From: Campylobacterota bacterium
GTDB lineage: Bacteria; Campylobacterota; Campylobacteria; Campylobacterales; Sulfurovaceae
Assembly: GCA_015488875.1 (NCBI GenBank)
Contig: WFMX01000303.1
Span: 1 to 12,971, forward strand
Direction: 5' to 3'
DNA: 12,971 nucleotides
The stretch's first letter is position 1, and each line of letters opens with the position of its first letter. The notes beneath the pieces were generated by a model, which made no database searches, was not told where the DNA came from, and worked only from the letters and a program-made list of their open reading frames with translations. The position numbers were made by a program, and so were the translations under genes. Of the stretch, positions 1 through 6,771 are shown piece after piece.

Positions 1-46
1 CTAATGAACTGTCGTTATGCACTTCATCGAAAGTGTTACTTTAACT

Positions 47-70
47 CCACCCGATTGTGCAAAAGGGTGG
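47..70. repeat. Short inverted repeat, CCACCC/GGGTGG
   Basis: CCACCC at 47-52 is the exact reverse complement of GGGTGG at 65-70, with a 12-base loop. No T-run follows, so it is not a standard intrinsic terminator. Its right arm shares G69 and G70 with a possible outer extension of the larger inverted repeat at 72-130, so the two structures could compete. The function is unknown. Confidence 0.5.
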
Positions 71-71
71 T

Positions 72-130
72 GAGGCTAAAGCCTAATGCCAATAAAATAA
101 GCTTTTTTTGGATGAGATAGCTTTAGCCTC
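72..130. repeat. 11-bp perfect inverted repeat
   Basis: GAGGCTAAAGC at 72-82 is exactly matched by its reverse complement GCTTTAGCCTC at 120-130. Past one mismatch, GG at 69-70 can also pair with CC at 132-133. The 37-base interior contains a run of seven T (103-109). The word GCTTTAGCCTC recurs at 12553-12563 in another hairpin-bearing intergenic region, so both may belong to one dispersed repeat family. Confidence 0.6.
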
Positions 131-354
131 TCCTCAATTACGGTGATAAACACTGTTTTCACTTATGAAACTTTACTCATAGTCAATTTTGACAAGAATG
201 TCTATCTTCTATTTCTAACAACTACAACTAAGTATCACCCTGCTACAATCCATTCTTGAAAGAGATGATCTACACATTGATATAGCAGACTACTACCATT
301 TTGCATTCAAAAACGATTTAACATTTCTCATTATTATATAAAGGTATTACAACT

Positions 355-1665
355 ATGTCATTTTCAAATCTAGGCTTATCTGAGCCACTACTCAAAGCTG
401 TAGCAGATCAAGGCTACACAACACCTACTCCTATACAAAAGCAGGCTATTCCTATTATACTGAGCGGTGATGATGTTCTCGCAGGGGCTCAAACTGGTAC
501 TGGCAAAACAGCAGGCTTTACACTTCCGCTTTTGGAAAAACTCAGTAATCTGCCAAAAACAAAAGGCAAAAGGGTGGTGAAGGCACTGATCTTGACACCT
601 ACAAGAGAGCTTGCTACTCAGGTCGCTGAATCTGTAGAGACCTATGGCAAGCATCTCTCATTTACATCTACTGTGATCTTCGGTGGAGTCGGTATCAATC
701 CACAAAAAGCAACTCTTAGAAAAGGTGTAGATATAGTCATAGCAACCCCAGGTAGACTGCTTGACTTGCTAGGGCAGGGTGCTATAGATCTATCTAGGGT
801 CGATACACTCATCTTGGATGAAGCAGATAGAATGCTCGATATGGGTTTCATCCACGATATCAAAAAGATACTTGCTAGACTACCTAAAAATCGTCAAAAT
901 CTACTATTTTCTGCGACATTTTCAAATGATATCAAAAGACTAGCCGATGGTCTACTGAACTCTCCTAAGTTGATAGAGGTAGCTCGTCGCAATACATCTG
1001 CTGAGACTATCGCTCAAAAAGTATATCCTGTAGATTGCAAACGCAAAAAGGAGCTATTGGTGAAGCTCATCAAAGATGAAGAGTGGAAGCAAGTATTGGT
1101 CTTTACACGAACAAAACACGGTGCCAATAGACTGACAGAGTATCTCATGAACTCTATGATAAATGCTGCAGCCATACATGGCAACAAAAGCCAAGGAGCA
1201 AGAACAAAAGCCCTAGCCAATTTCAAAGATGGTTCAGTGCGTGTGTTGGTAGCGACAGATATAGCTGCAAGAGGTATAGATATAGACCAGCTTCCACATG
1301 TCGTAAATTTCGAACTTCCCAATGTACCAGAGGATTATGTGCATCGTATCGGACGGACAGGTAGAGCAGGCAATGATGGCGAAGCAGTCTCGTTGGTCTG
1401 TGTGGATGAGAAGATGCTTCTAAGAGCCATAGAGAAGCTGATCAAAAAAGATATACCCAAAGAGACCATAGATGAGTTCAGACCAGATCCTTCTATAAAG
1501 CCTGAGCCTATACAAAAAAAGAGAGGTCAGAGAGGTGGAAGTGGTGGAGGAAATCGTTCTCATTCGAGAGGTCAAGCAAGATCTCAAAATAACAAACGAA
1601 AAGATAGTAGCAACTCCTCGTCTCATCAAAACCATAGACGAAGTGGGCAGAATCACAACAAGTAG
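355..1665 (+). CDS. rhlE: ATP-dependent DEAD-box RNA helicase, RhlE-type
   Basis: Cytoplasmic ATP-dependent RNA helicase that would unwind short RNA duplexes during ribosome assembly or mRNA turnover. All core motifs are present: the Q motif around residues 20-28, motif I AQTGTGKT at 45-52, PTRELA at 82-87, TPGR at 131-134, DEAD at 155-158, SAT at 186-188, ATDIAARGID at 300-309 and HRIGRTGR at 330-337. From about residue 388 the protein ends in a basic tail rich in Arg, Gly, Ser, Asn and His, as expected for an RNA-binding extension of RhlE/CsdA-type helicases. The 436-residue length suits RhlE. AAGG ten bases upstream supports the ATG. The gene is monocistronic as far as visible and converges with the VWA gene. 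DEAD-box membership is certain; the RhlE subgroup is likely, judged from the short helicase core and tail. Confidence 0.93.
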   Translation: MSFSNLGLSEPLLKAVADQGYTTPTPIQKQAIPIILSGDDVLAGAQTGTGKTAGFTLPLLEKLSNLPKTKGKRVVKALILTPTRELATQVAESVETYGKHLSFTSTVIFGGVGINPQKATLRKGVDIVIATPGRLLDLLGQGAIDLSRVDTLILDEADRMLDMGFIHDIKKILARLPKNRQNLLFSATFSNDIKRLADGLLNSPKLIEVARRNTSAETIAQKVYPVDCKRKKELLVKLIKDEEWKQVLVFTRTKHGANRLTEYLMNSMINAAAIHGNKSQGARTKALANFKDGSVRVLVATDIAARGIDIDQLPHVVNFELPNVPEDYVHRIGRTGRAGNDGEAVSLVCVDEKMLLRAIEKLIKKDIPKETIDEFRPDPSIKPEPIQKKRGQRGGSGGGNRSHSRGQARSQNNKRKDSSNSSSHQNHRRSGQNHNK

Positions 1666-1712
1666 ATAGTTGCAATTTGTGTTTCAGTTCAGGTCAAACA
1701 ATCACAATACGG

Positions 1713-1753
1713 GGACACAGCTTTCATTCGCTTCGCTTGCGAAACTAATGTCC
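1713..1753 (+). repeat. Dispersed hairpin repeat, copy 1
   Basis: GGACA (1713-1717) pairs with TGTCC (1749-1753). Inside, TTCGC (1727-1731) can pair with GCGAA (1739-1743). It lies between the convergent rhlE and VWA genes. A diverged copy in the opposite orientation lies at 3985-4024, also between convergent genes. The inner sequence AGCTTTC, TTC, GC and CGC-AAA elements line up, and the outer stem shows a compensatory C-G to G-C swap. No T-run follows, so a role as a bidirectional terminator or REP-like element is only inferred. Confidence 0.6.
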
Positions 1754-1767
1754 ATCTACCTAGCTTA

Positions 1768-2940
1768 TCACTTGGATGAGAATGAAAAGCCACCCTCTAT
1801 CATCTGTTCTTTTATCTCTTTGATGAGCTTGTCACCGAAAGTCATATCTGTTTTTGCTGGATGCTTTTGGATATAGGCTCTTCTCTTTTTTTCTAGGGAT
1901 TGTATGTCGCTCTTGATCTTTTCTCTCTCTTTGGAGCTTTGTTGAATGATCTGATCTATCTCATCCTCTGTTTTGTCTTTAAACTTTGCATTTGTCTCTT
2001 TGATCCTTCTAGCTACATGTCTCTCACCTTTTTCATATGATGATACCGCATCCCAAGAGTCAGTTTTGTATTGCTTTGTAGATTTGGATACACTCCTGTT
2101 GATCAGTGAGCCTATGGACAATCCTCGACTCTTTTGATCTTCTACCATTTGCCTCTTTTTATACTTGACACCATTTGCACCATATCCTATATATGTACTG
2201 TTGAGCTTACTATTTAGACCTATGATCTTTTCGTCATATGGTGTAGGCACATGCACTACTTTTGCATCCGAGTCTATGTTCATGTATCTTCCGCCAGCGA
2301 GATTGGCACCATCTTGCCACTTGAGAGCTATGCCTTGTCTGTAGTCCCCACAAAATATAGTATTGACTATGATATTTTTCTCTTTCGCTTTCGCTATAGA
2401 GTTTTTGTATTCGATACGCCCTTGATCGAAGCCTTCGTTACCAGCTATGATGATGATCCTCAGATCATCAGGGTGGCTACTCCAGTAGAGAAATTTTTGG
2501 GCCTTGGATATCACTTCGCCTGCATACTCTGAGCCACCTTTTGTCTTGATGGAAAATAGTTTTTCACTCAAAAAGTCCAAATCATTGGTCAGTGGAGATA
2601 GCATCCTGATATACCCTGAAGATGCAGGTAGTGTACTCTTGCCATACTCATATAGAGCTACTTGCATAGTGATATCTTTGCTATCTTTGTTTGCCTTCGA
2701 TACTTCATTGATGATATTCCATATCTGCTCTTTGGCTTGAGATATGAGACCATCCATACTGTTGCTACTATCTAGTAGTATAGCTATCTGTATAGTAGGA
2801 CCTGTTCTTATGAATTTGCCCTCTGGCAAGGTGGAATGTTGTTTGTCGGTAGGATATAGTACCTTTGGAAGTTTCAACTCACTTGCATATAGTTGCGTAG
2901 CCAATAATAGCCCCAAGACGATAGATGATGCTCTTTTCAT
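1768..2940 (-). CDS. Exported von Willebrand factor A-domain protein
   Basis: Probably a periplasmic protein with a metal-dependent ligand-binding fold. The start is set at 2940 because GAGGAG lies six bases upstream and the first residues form a signal peptide (about 1-20, MKRASS then a Leu-rich core, ending LYAS). The next ATG upstream (2979) would add 13 polar residues ahead of the signal. The VWA domain spans about residues 50-225, with the MIDAS motif DSSNS at 57-61. The later MIDAS Asp strand reads IIIAGNEGF (163-171), so the usual TDG is absent. The tail (about 325-355) is charged and helical, probably a short coiled coil. It resembles a conserved VWA family seen in several phyla with the block IALYEYG/IAGNE/FCG, recalled from memory. 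No MoxR, BatA or BatB gene is adjacent, so its partner is unknown. Confidence 0.85.
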   Translation of the reverse strand: MKRASSIVLGLLLATQLYASELKLPKVLYPTDKQHSTLPEGKFIRTGPTIQIAILLDSSNSMDGLISQAKEQIWNIINEVSKANKDSKDITMQVALYEYGKSTLPASSGYIRMLSPLTNDLDFLSEKLFSIKTKGGSEYAGEVISKAQKFLYWSSHPDDLRIIIIAGNEGFDQGRIEYKNSIAKAKEKNIIVNTIFCGDYRQGIALKWQDGANLAGGRYMNIDSDAKVVHVPTPYDEKIIGLNSKLNSTYIGYGANGVKYKKRQMVEDQKSRGLSIGSLINRSVSKSTKQYKTDSWDAVSSYEKGERHVARRIKETNAKFKDKTEDEIDQIIQQSSKEREKIKSDIQSLEKKRRAYIQKHPAKTDMTFGDKLIKEIKEQMIEGGFSFSSK

Positions 2941-2964
2941 AGTATACTCCTCATATTGATGTGA

Positions 2965-2992
2965 GTTATATTGTATCATAATAGAGTATCAA
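2965..2992 (-). promoter_or_regulatory. Possible promoter of the VWA gene
   Basis: On the minus strand TTGATA (2992-2987) is followed after 16 bases by TATAAC (2970-2965). This lies 25 bases before the chosen start codon. TACAAT at 2975-2970 is an overlapping alternative -10. Prediction from sequence only. Confidence 0.35.
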
Positions 2993-3048
2993 GATGACTT
3001 TGACCTACCACCTGAAAAAGCTCTTAAGTATAAAAGTGTATCATGTTC

Positions 3049-3054
3049 TATAAT
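3049..3054 (+). promoter_or_regulatory. Possible -10 box of the 289-residue gene
   Basis: A perfect TATAAT lies 42 bases before the ATG at 3097, with no convincing -35. That is typical of housekeeping promoters in Campylobacterota. It is divergent from the predicted VWA-gene promoter in the same 156-base gap. Confidence 0.4.
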
Positions 3055-3096
3055 GAATGGTTATATGCTATTTTATAGAAGTATAAAAGGAAAAAC

Positions 3097-3966
3097 ATGA
3101 AATACTTAATATCGGGTATAATAATGCTAATTGCAGGTATAGCCCTACTAGATGTCAACTTCTATCTTGGTTTGGCTGTGAGTGGAATCGGTGGTCTGCT
3201 TATGGCTTGGTTTCAGGGAGAAGTATTGAGCGGTGTTATCAACAAAGTCACTAAGAAAAATACCGAGATATCAGATATTTTAGATATACAATACACAGAT
3301 AAACCGATTGAAAAAAAAGAATTTTCAGATGCCGTTCAGGCTACACGAAGTCATGTGACTCAAATCGCACGATATTGTAGACATGGAGATTTTGACAAAA
3401 TCAAAACATTTGATACGAGTAAAATCGCAGAAGGACAGAGGTATAAGGAAGATGAAGAAGAGCATTTTATCGTTCTTGGGGCATTTGCCAAAGAGGGAAA
3501 TATAGATCATTTGGCTCATGAAAAACTATTTTTTCTTGTCAATGATATGCTTGCTCTTAGTATGATGCTAGATTCAGAAAAATCTATGTTGTTAGATTAT
3601 CAATTTCGCATCGCTTACAATGCCTTCTTTTTGGAACACTACCTGTATGCACTAGAGCAAAATATTACACACAAAACAATAACTGATATCAATAAAAATG
3701 CAGATATTATTCGTGGCTTTAACCACAAAGCATACTCCTATTATCTCGAATCCCTAAAAACATTCAGTCAATTAAATCAATACTTTTCAGAGCAGATAAA
3801 AGCCAAACAAGATAAGCTTGACGATATACCATCTCTACCGATTAGCCTTGGTGTTATACTAGATGAGGATTCGGATCTGTTAAATATATATATGACCAAA
3901 GAGATGGGAGGGCAAATGAGAAAGTGGTTGGCTTCCATGCAAGCAGAGGGTATGGTCAAAGAGTAA
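3097..3966 (+). CDS. Membrane-anchored protein of unknown function
   Basis: I do not recognise the family. The 289-residue product starts with two closely spaced hydrophobic segments (about 2-18 and 22-40) forming a membrane hairpin. The rest is soluble, mostly helical and charged (about 45-289), so it is probably held at the inner membrane with the bulk in the cytoplasm. AAAGGA ahead of the ATG supports the start. It stands alone: the VWA gene diverges from it and the oxidoreductase gene converges on it. In a hand count over roughly its first 200 codons, ATA, ATT and ATC are about equally used for Ile. In purC ATA clearly dominates, which hints at a different history, though the sample is small. 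No catalytic motif is visible. Confidence 0.8.
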   Translation: MKYLISGIIMLIAGIALLDVNFYLGLAVSGIGGLLMAWFQGEVLSGVINKVTKKNTEISDILDIQYTDKPIEKKEFSDAVQATRSHVTQIARYCRHGDFDKIKTFDTSKIAEGQRYKEDEEEHFIVLGAFAKEGNIDHLAHEKLFFLVNDMLALSMMLDSEKSMLLDYQFRIAYNAFFLEHYLYALEQNITHKTITDINKNADIIRGFNHKAYSYYLESLKTFSQLNQYFSEQIKAKQDKLDDIPSLPISLGVILDEDSDLLNIYMTKEMGGQMRKWLASMQAEGMVKE

Positions 3967-3984
3967 ATATAGAGACTAGATAAG

Positions 3985-4024
3985 GGAGATTGGTTTTGCG
4001 ACGCAGTGAAGGAAAGCTGTCTCC
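3985..4024 (-). repeat. Dispersed hairpin repeat, copy 2 (inverted)
   Basis: GGAGA (3985-3989) pairs with TCTCC (4020-4024). Read on the minus strand, the element aligns with the repeat at 1713-1753: GGAGAC-AGCTTTC here against GGACACAGCTTTC there, then TTCAC-GCGTCGCAAAACC against TTCGC-CGCTTGCGAAACT. It fills most of the 72-base gap between two convergent genes, as copy 1 does. Confidence 0.55.
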
Positions 4025-4038
4025 TCGTAAATGCCACA

Positions 4039-5814
4039 TCATAGTATCTCCAAAGTCACCTTGACCTCTTGGTAGCAGGCATTCTCGCCCTCTTCGCTTA
4101 TGGTAGATGGAGTGAGATAATTTACACCTGTGGCGTTGGCTCTTATGACTACAGAGTCCTCTCTAATATCGGTACTGTTTTTTACTGTGAATGTATATGA
4201 GCCATGTGCTGTACTTACCGATACGGTATCTCCATCATCGTATCCTAGTATAGGATTGAGCATGATGGTATTATCTCTTCTAAATTGTGTATTGAGAGAG
4301 TGTTTTGCTTTTGGGGTGATGAGCCAATAGCTCTTTAGTTCTCTCTTTTTGTCACTCATTTTTCTGTATTTCTTCAAATGTTTCAAAGTCTCAAAATCAT
4401 CTTCAAACTCATCTATGAAGATAAATTCATCATCTGCATCTAACCCAAATCCATCGCTATATGGGTGAGACTCATACGCAGGTGAATGGAGGATACCATC
4501 TATATCTTTACATTGCTTTAGCCAATACTCTATATAATACTCCTCGTCCCAAAGCCCATCAAAACCCAATCTACCATAGATAGCATTCACAAAATCATAT
4601 TCACTTATGCCGATGTCACTATCTGTGACTTTGTTCATTTTGCGAACTATATTACTACCATAACTTAGACGCACATCGTCCTTTTCAAAAAAGCTCTTTG
4701 CAGGTATCACTATCCTAGCTCTCTTGCTAGTCTCGTTTTCATACAGACCAAAATAGATGAGATTTTCCACACTCTCCAATCTCTCTATGACTCGACTGCT
4801 ATTTGGCATACTCTCAGCAGGATTGCCACCCTGTATCAATACAGTTTTGAATTTATCAAATGGCGTATCTACCTTAGAAACACTTTTGCATTTCACAGAA
4901 AATGGATTGTCAAATCCTAGTTTTGAATCGCCTAAGTAACTAACCCCACAGCCATCTTTACCAAAGAGTCCTAGTGTCGCAGCTAGTGAATCTATAGCCC
5001 ACATGGTATAGTGACCAGTACTATATTTTTGTATGCCATTGCCTAGCAAAAATACCACTTTTTCACTCTGTATATAGCTAATGAGCCTACCCATATCTCC
5101 AAGCTCTATACCTATATGTGCCAATATAGCTTTGATGCGAAACTCTCTAGTAAATTCATAAAACTCTTCAAATTCAGGTGCGAACTCCTCTAGCCATGTC
5201 GTAGCTTCACTATCCTCCATGAAGATAAATCTCGCTAGCATAAGTGCCAAATACAGATCACTTCGTGGCTTTATCTGTATATGGAGATCAGCTTGTTTTG
5301 CCAATGGTGTAGCTATGGGATCGATGACCACTATCTTTTTGTCTTTGAGATATGGCATTATGTGACTGTTGGTAGTAGATGGATTTCGTCCCCATACTAT
5401 GATGGTATCTGCCATCTCTATCTGCTCTAGTGGCAGAGTACGGTTGACCCCTCTACCTTCCACTATGCCTGCATCACCTGCACCATCACAGAGACTACCG
5501 CTAGTCAGTGTACCATCTATCTTTTCAAAGAGTAGATTTGTGATCTCTTGCATCACAGCAAAATTGCCAGAGCCACGCCAAAGCAGAGAGTCTTCTTTGA
5601 ATACTTTGGCTACCTCATCAAGTGCCTCTACCATAGATACCTCTATACCATCTATAGTAGGTTTGTCTATGCGAGGTGTATCGAACATATCCTTATTTAG
5701 TAGACTACATAGAGTACCGTTATTGGTATCTGCTTTTAGTCTAGGAAACTCATCTGTATCTACCAATATGCTACAGGCATCAGGACAATCCAAGGCACAA
5801 GCTGTCTCTATCAT
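4039..5814 (-). CDS. Molybdopterin oxidoreductase, [4Fe-4S], divergent
   Basis: A MopB/DMSO-reductase-superfamily subunit that should bind a bis-pyranopterin Mo or W cofactor and one [4Fe-4S] cluster. The substrate is unknown. The cluster Cys are at 6, 10, 14 and 36 (CX3CX3CX21C). The 21-residue gap is shorter than usual, and the Lys commonly two residues after the fourth Cys is Leu38. SLCDGAGDAG at 107-116 includes Cys109, a candidate metal ligand. Cofactor-binding motifs are WGRNPSTTNSH (141-151), QGGNPAESMPN (328-338) and, in the C-terminal domain, LITPKAKHSLNTQF. At 591 residues it is on the small side. No Tat or Sec signal is visible, so it is probably cytoplasmic. Its start codon overlaps the stop of the adaptor gene (ATGA at 5814-5811), implying translational coupling. 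No electron-transfer or membrane-anchor subunit is adjacent. Confidence 0.88.
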   Translation of the reverse strand: MIETACALDCPDACSILVDTDEFPRLKADTNNGTLCSLLNKDMFDTPRIDKPTIDGIEVSMVEALDEVAKVFKEDSLLWRGSGNFAVMQEITNLLFEKIDGTLTSGSLCDGAGDAGIVEGRGVNRTLPLEQIEMADTIIVWGRNPSTTNSHIMPYLKDKKIVVIDPIATPLAKQADLHIQIKPRSDLYLALMLARFIFMEDSEATTWLEEFAPEFEEFYEFTREFRIKAILAHIGIELGDMGRLISYIQSEKVVFLLGNGIQKYSTGHYTMWAIDSLAATLGLFGKDGCGVSYLGDSKLGFDNPFSVKCKSVSKVDTPFDKFKTVLIQGGNPAESMPNSSRVIERLESVENLIYFGLYENETSKRARIVIPAKSFFEKDDVRLSYGSNIVRKMNKVTDSDIGISEYDFVNAIYGRLGFDGLWDEEYYIEYWLKQCKDIDGILHSPAYESHPYSDGFGLDADDEFIFIDEFEDDFETLKHLKKYRKMSDKKRELKSYWLITPKAKHSLNTQFRRDNTIMLNPILGYDDGDTVSVSTAHGSYTFTVKNSTDIREDSVVIRANATGVNYLTPSTISEEGENACYQEVKVTLEIL

Positions 5815-6602
5815 CTCAGCTCTACCTTGAGAAGTCGTGAGAAGTATCCACTAGGTTTGGGTATATATATCTCTGTCTTGTATGATGAAATGAACTTCTC
5901 GTCAGATACTTTCCACACCTTATCTACTTTGTACGATGTCTCTTTACCATCAATATATATCACCTTTTGATCCAAATCTTTTAGCTCGGATGGCTCCAAA
6001 AATAGTGTCAATTTAGCACGAGTTTGGTCATGTATGGTCGCCAATGCCGAGCCAGGATTGACGAAGTCACCCTCTCTCGCTGTGAGCTTGTATAGATATC
6101 TATTTTGTAGTCTGATAGATTTTTTGGATATGCTATCCTCTAGTCGTGATATCTTATACTCCATGTCCAATATCTGCTTTTTGAGACTCTCTATCTTCTC
6201 TTGAGTTGATAGATATTGGTTTTTTGCAGAGACGAAGGAGTTGAATGCTGTATCTTTCTGCGTCTTTGATGCTGTAGATAGTCTGTTGAGCCTCTCATAA
6301 TAGCCCTTTTGTCGTTTGAGCGACTCTTCTAAGCTTGCCACTATCTCTTGATTGATCTTTAGCATGTTGTGAAGTATCTCTAGGCTACCCTTGGATGAGT
6401 TGAGATCTTTTAAGTCTAAATGGTCATCTAGGTGGATGATCTCAGCATTTACCACCATCTTGCCTTCTGCTTGGAGGTTGACTCTCTGCACCAATGCACT
6501 CACCGCTGATTTTATCACTACTATCTCAAACGGCTCTACCTTGGCATAGTGTATCTTTGCCAACATCACGACTGGCAGTAGTAGTATCATTATATATCTC
6601 AT
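5811..6602 (-). CDS. HlyD-like periplasmic adaptor protein
   Basis: Resembles a compact membrane-fusion (periplasmic adaptor) protein. A hydrophobic leader (1-20) is followed by the first half of a lipoyl-like domain (about 22-60). A long coiled-coil hairpin follows (about 72-165, rich in Leu, Lys and Glu). The second lipoyl half is at 167-190, with the family-like EGDFVNPGSALATI. A short beta-barrel-like end runs from 193 to 263. A membrane-proximal domain seems reduced or absent. The start ATG has GAGAG upstream; Met5 is an alternative. Adaptors of this type normally bridge an inner-membrane pump and a TolC channel, but no pump or channel gene is nearby. Instead the gene runs by a 4-base overlap into a molybdopterin oxidoreductase. 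The adaptor call is good; the transported substrate, if any, cannot be told. Confidence 0.8.
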   Translation of the reverse strand: MRYIMILLLPVVMLAKIHYAKVEPFEIVVIKSAVSALVQRVNLQAEGKMVVNAEIIHLDDHLDLKDLNSSKGSLEILHNMLKINQEIVASLEESLKRQKGYYERLNRLSTASKTQKDTAFNSFVSAKNQYLSTQEKIESLKKQILDMEYKISRLEDSISKKSIRLQNRYLYKLTAREGDFVNPGSALATIHDQTRAKLTLFLEPSELKDLDQKVIYIDGKETSYKVDKVWKVSDEKFISSYKTEIYIPKPSGYFSRLLKVELR

Positions 6603-6633
6603 TGCAAACTCTCTTTTGTTGTTATGGTCAAAT

Positions 6634-6642
6634 ATTATACCA
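6634..6642 (-). promoter_or_regulatory. Extended -10 promoter of the adaptor-oxidoreductase operon
   Basis: On the minus strand TGGTATAAT (6642-6634) is a perfect TATAAT with the TGn extension, preceded by a T-rich tract (plus-strand A-run 6642-6648). There is no -35. It lies about 32 bases before the start codon at 6602, giving a leader of roughly 25 nt. Confidence 0.6.
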
Positions 6643-6718
6643 AAAAAATCTTTTTATAGCCGATAGCAACAAATCAATGGCTTCGTAAAGTCGTGCTTTA
6701 TAGACCTCTAAGCATATT

Positions 6719-6739
6719 TTAACTAAAATATTAACTAAA
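6719..6739 (+). repeat. Tandem 9-bp repeat upstream of ctpA
   Basis: TTAACTAAA occurs at 6719-6727 and again at 6731-6739, a 12-base spacing, 33 to 53 bases before the ctpA start. The area is AT-rich and includes -10-like TAAAAT (6724-6729) and TATATT (6742-6747). It may be a promoter or operator for the ctpA-pur operon, or simply AT-rich spacer. Confidence 0.4.
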
Positions 6740-6771
6740 TTTATATTTCTCAAAAAATGGAACAGGTAACA

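Larger units (their letters stand above)
1..354. other. Non-coding region upstream of rhlE
   Basis: No convincing coding frame or tRNA/rRNA fold is visible here. The first 135 bases hold two inverted repeats, listed separately. The second half is AT-rich. It has TTGACA at 189-194, with only a poor -10 match (TTCTAA, 213-218), and an extended -10-like TGCTACAAT at 241-249. Either could drive rhlE, but neither is strong. The leader ends with AAGG at 341-344, ten bases before the rhlE start codon. Confidence 0.6.

Noticed and set aside
1..135. tRNA or other standard RNA gene in the inverted-repeat block
   Set aside because: The stems do not form a cloverleaf and no TpsiC-like arm or CCA end is visible.
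1540..1665. Frameshifted or foreign tail on rhlE
   Set aside because: The low-complexity Arg/Gly/Ser/Asn/His tail is usual for DEAD-box helicases of this type, and the frame is continuous.
1711..1753. Classical rho-independent terminator after rhlE
   Set aside because: A hairpin is present, but it has no T-run on either strand, so only a non-standard role can be proposed.
1670..1876. Short plus-strand frame after rhlE
   Set aside because: It runs through the hairpin repeat and then antisense into the VWA gene, with no ribosome site or recognisable content.
2941..2979. Longer N-terminus for the VWA protein starting at 2979
   Set aside because: The upstream ATG adds polar residues before a clean signal peptide, while GAGGAG sits exactly before the ATG at 2940.
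5369..5830. 153-codon plus-strand open frame across the oxidoreductase gene
   Set aside because: It is antisense to a well-supported gene with clear motifs, lacks a ribosome site, and its product looks like a shadow of Ser/Leu-rich antisense codons.
6757..6771. Upstream ATG of ctpA
   Set aside because: No ribosome site precedes 6757, and AGG five bases before 6772 fits better.
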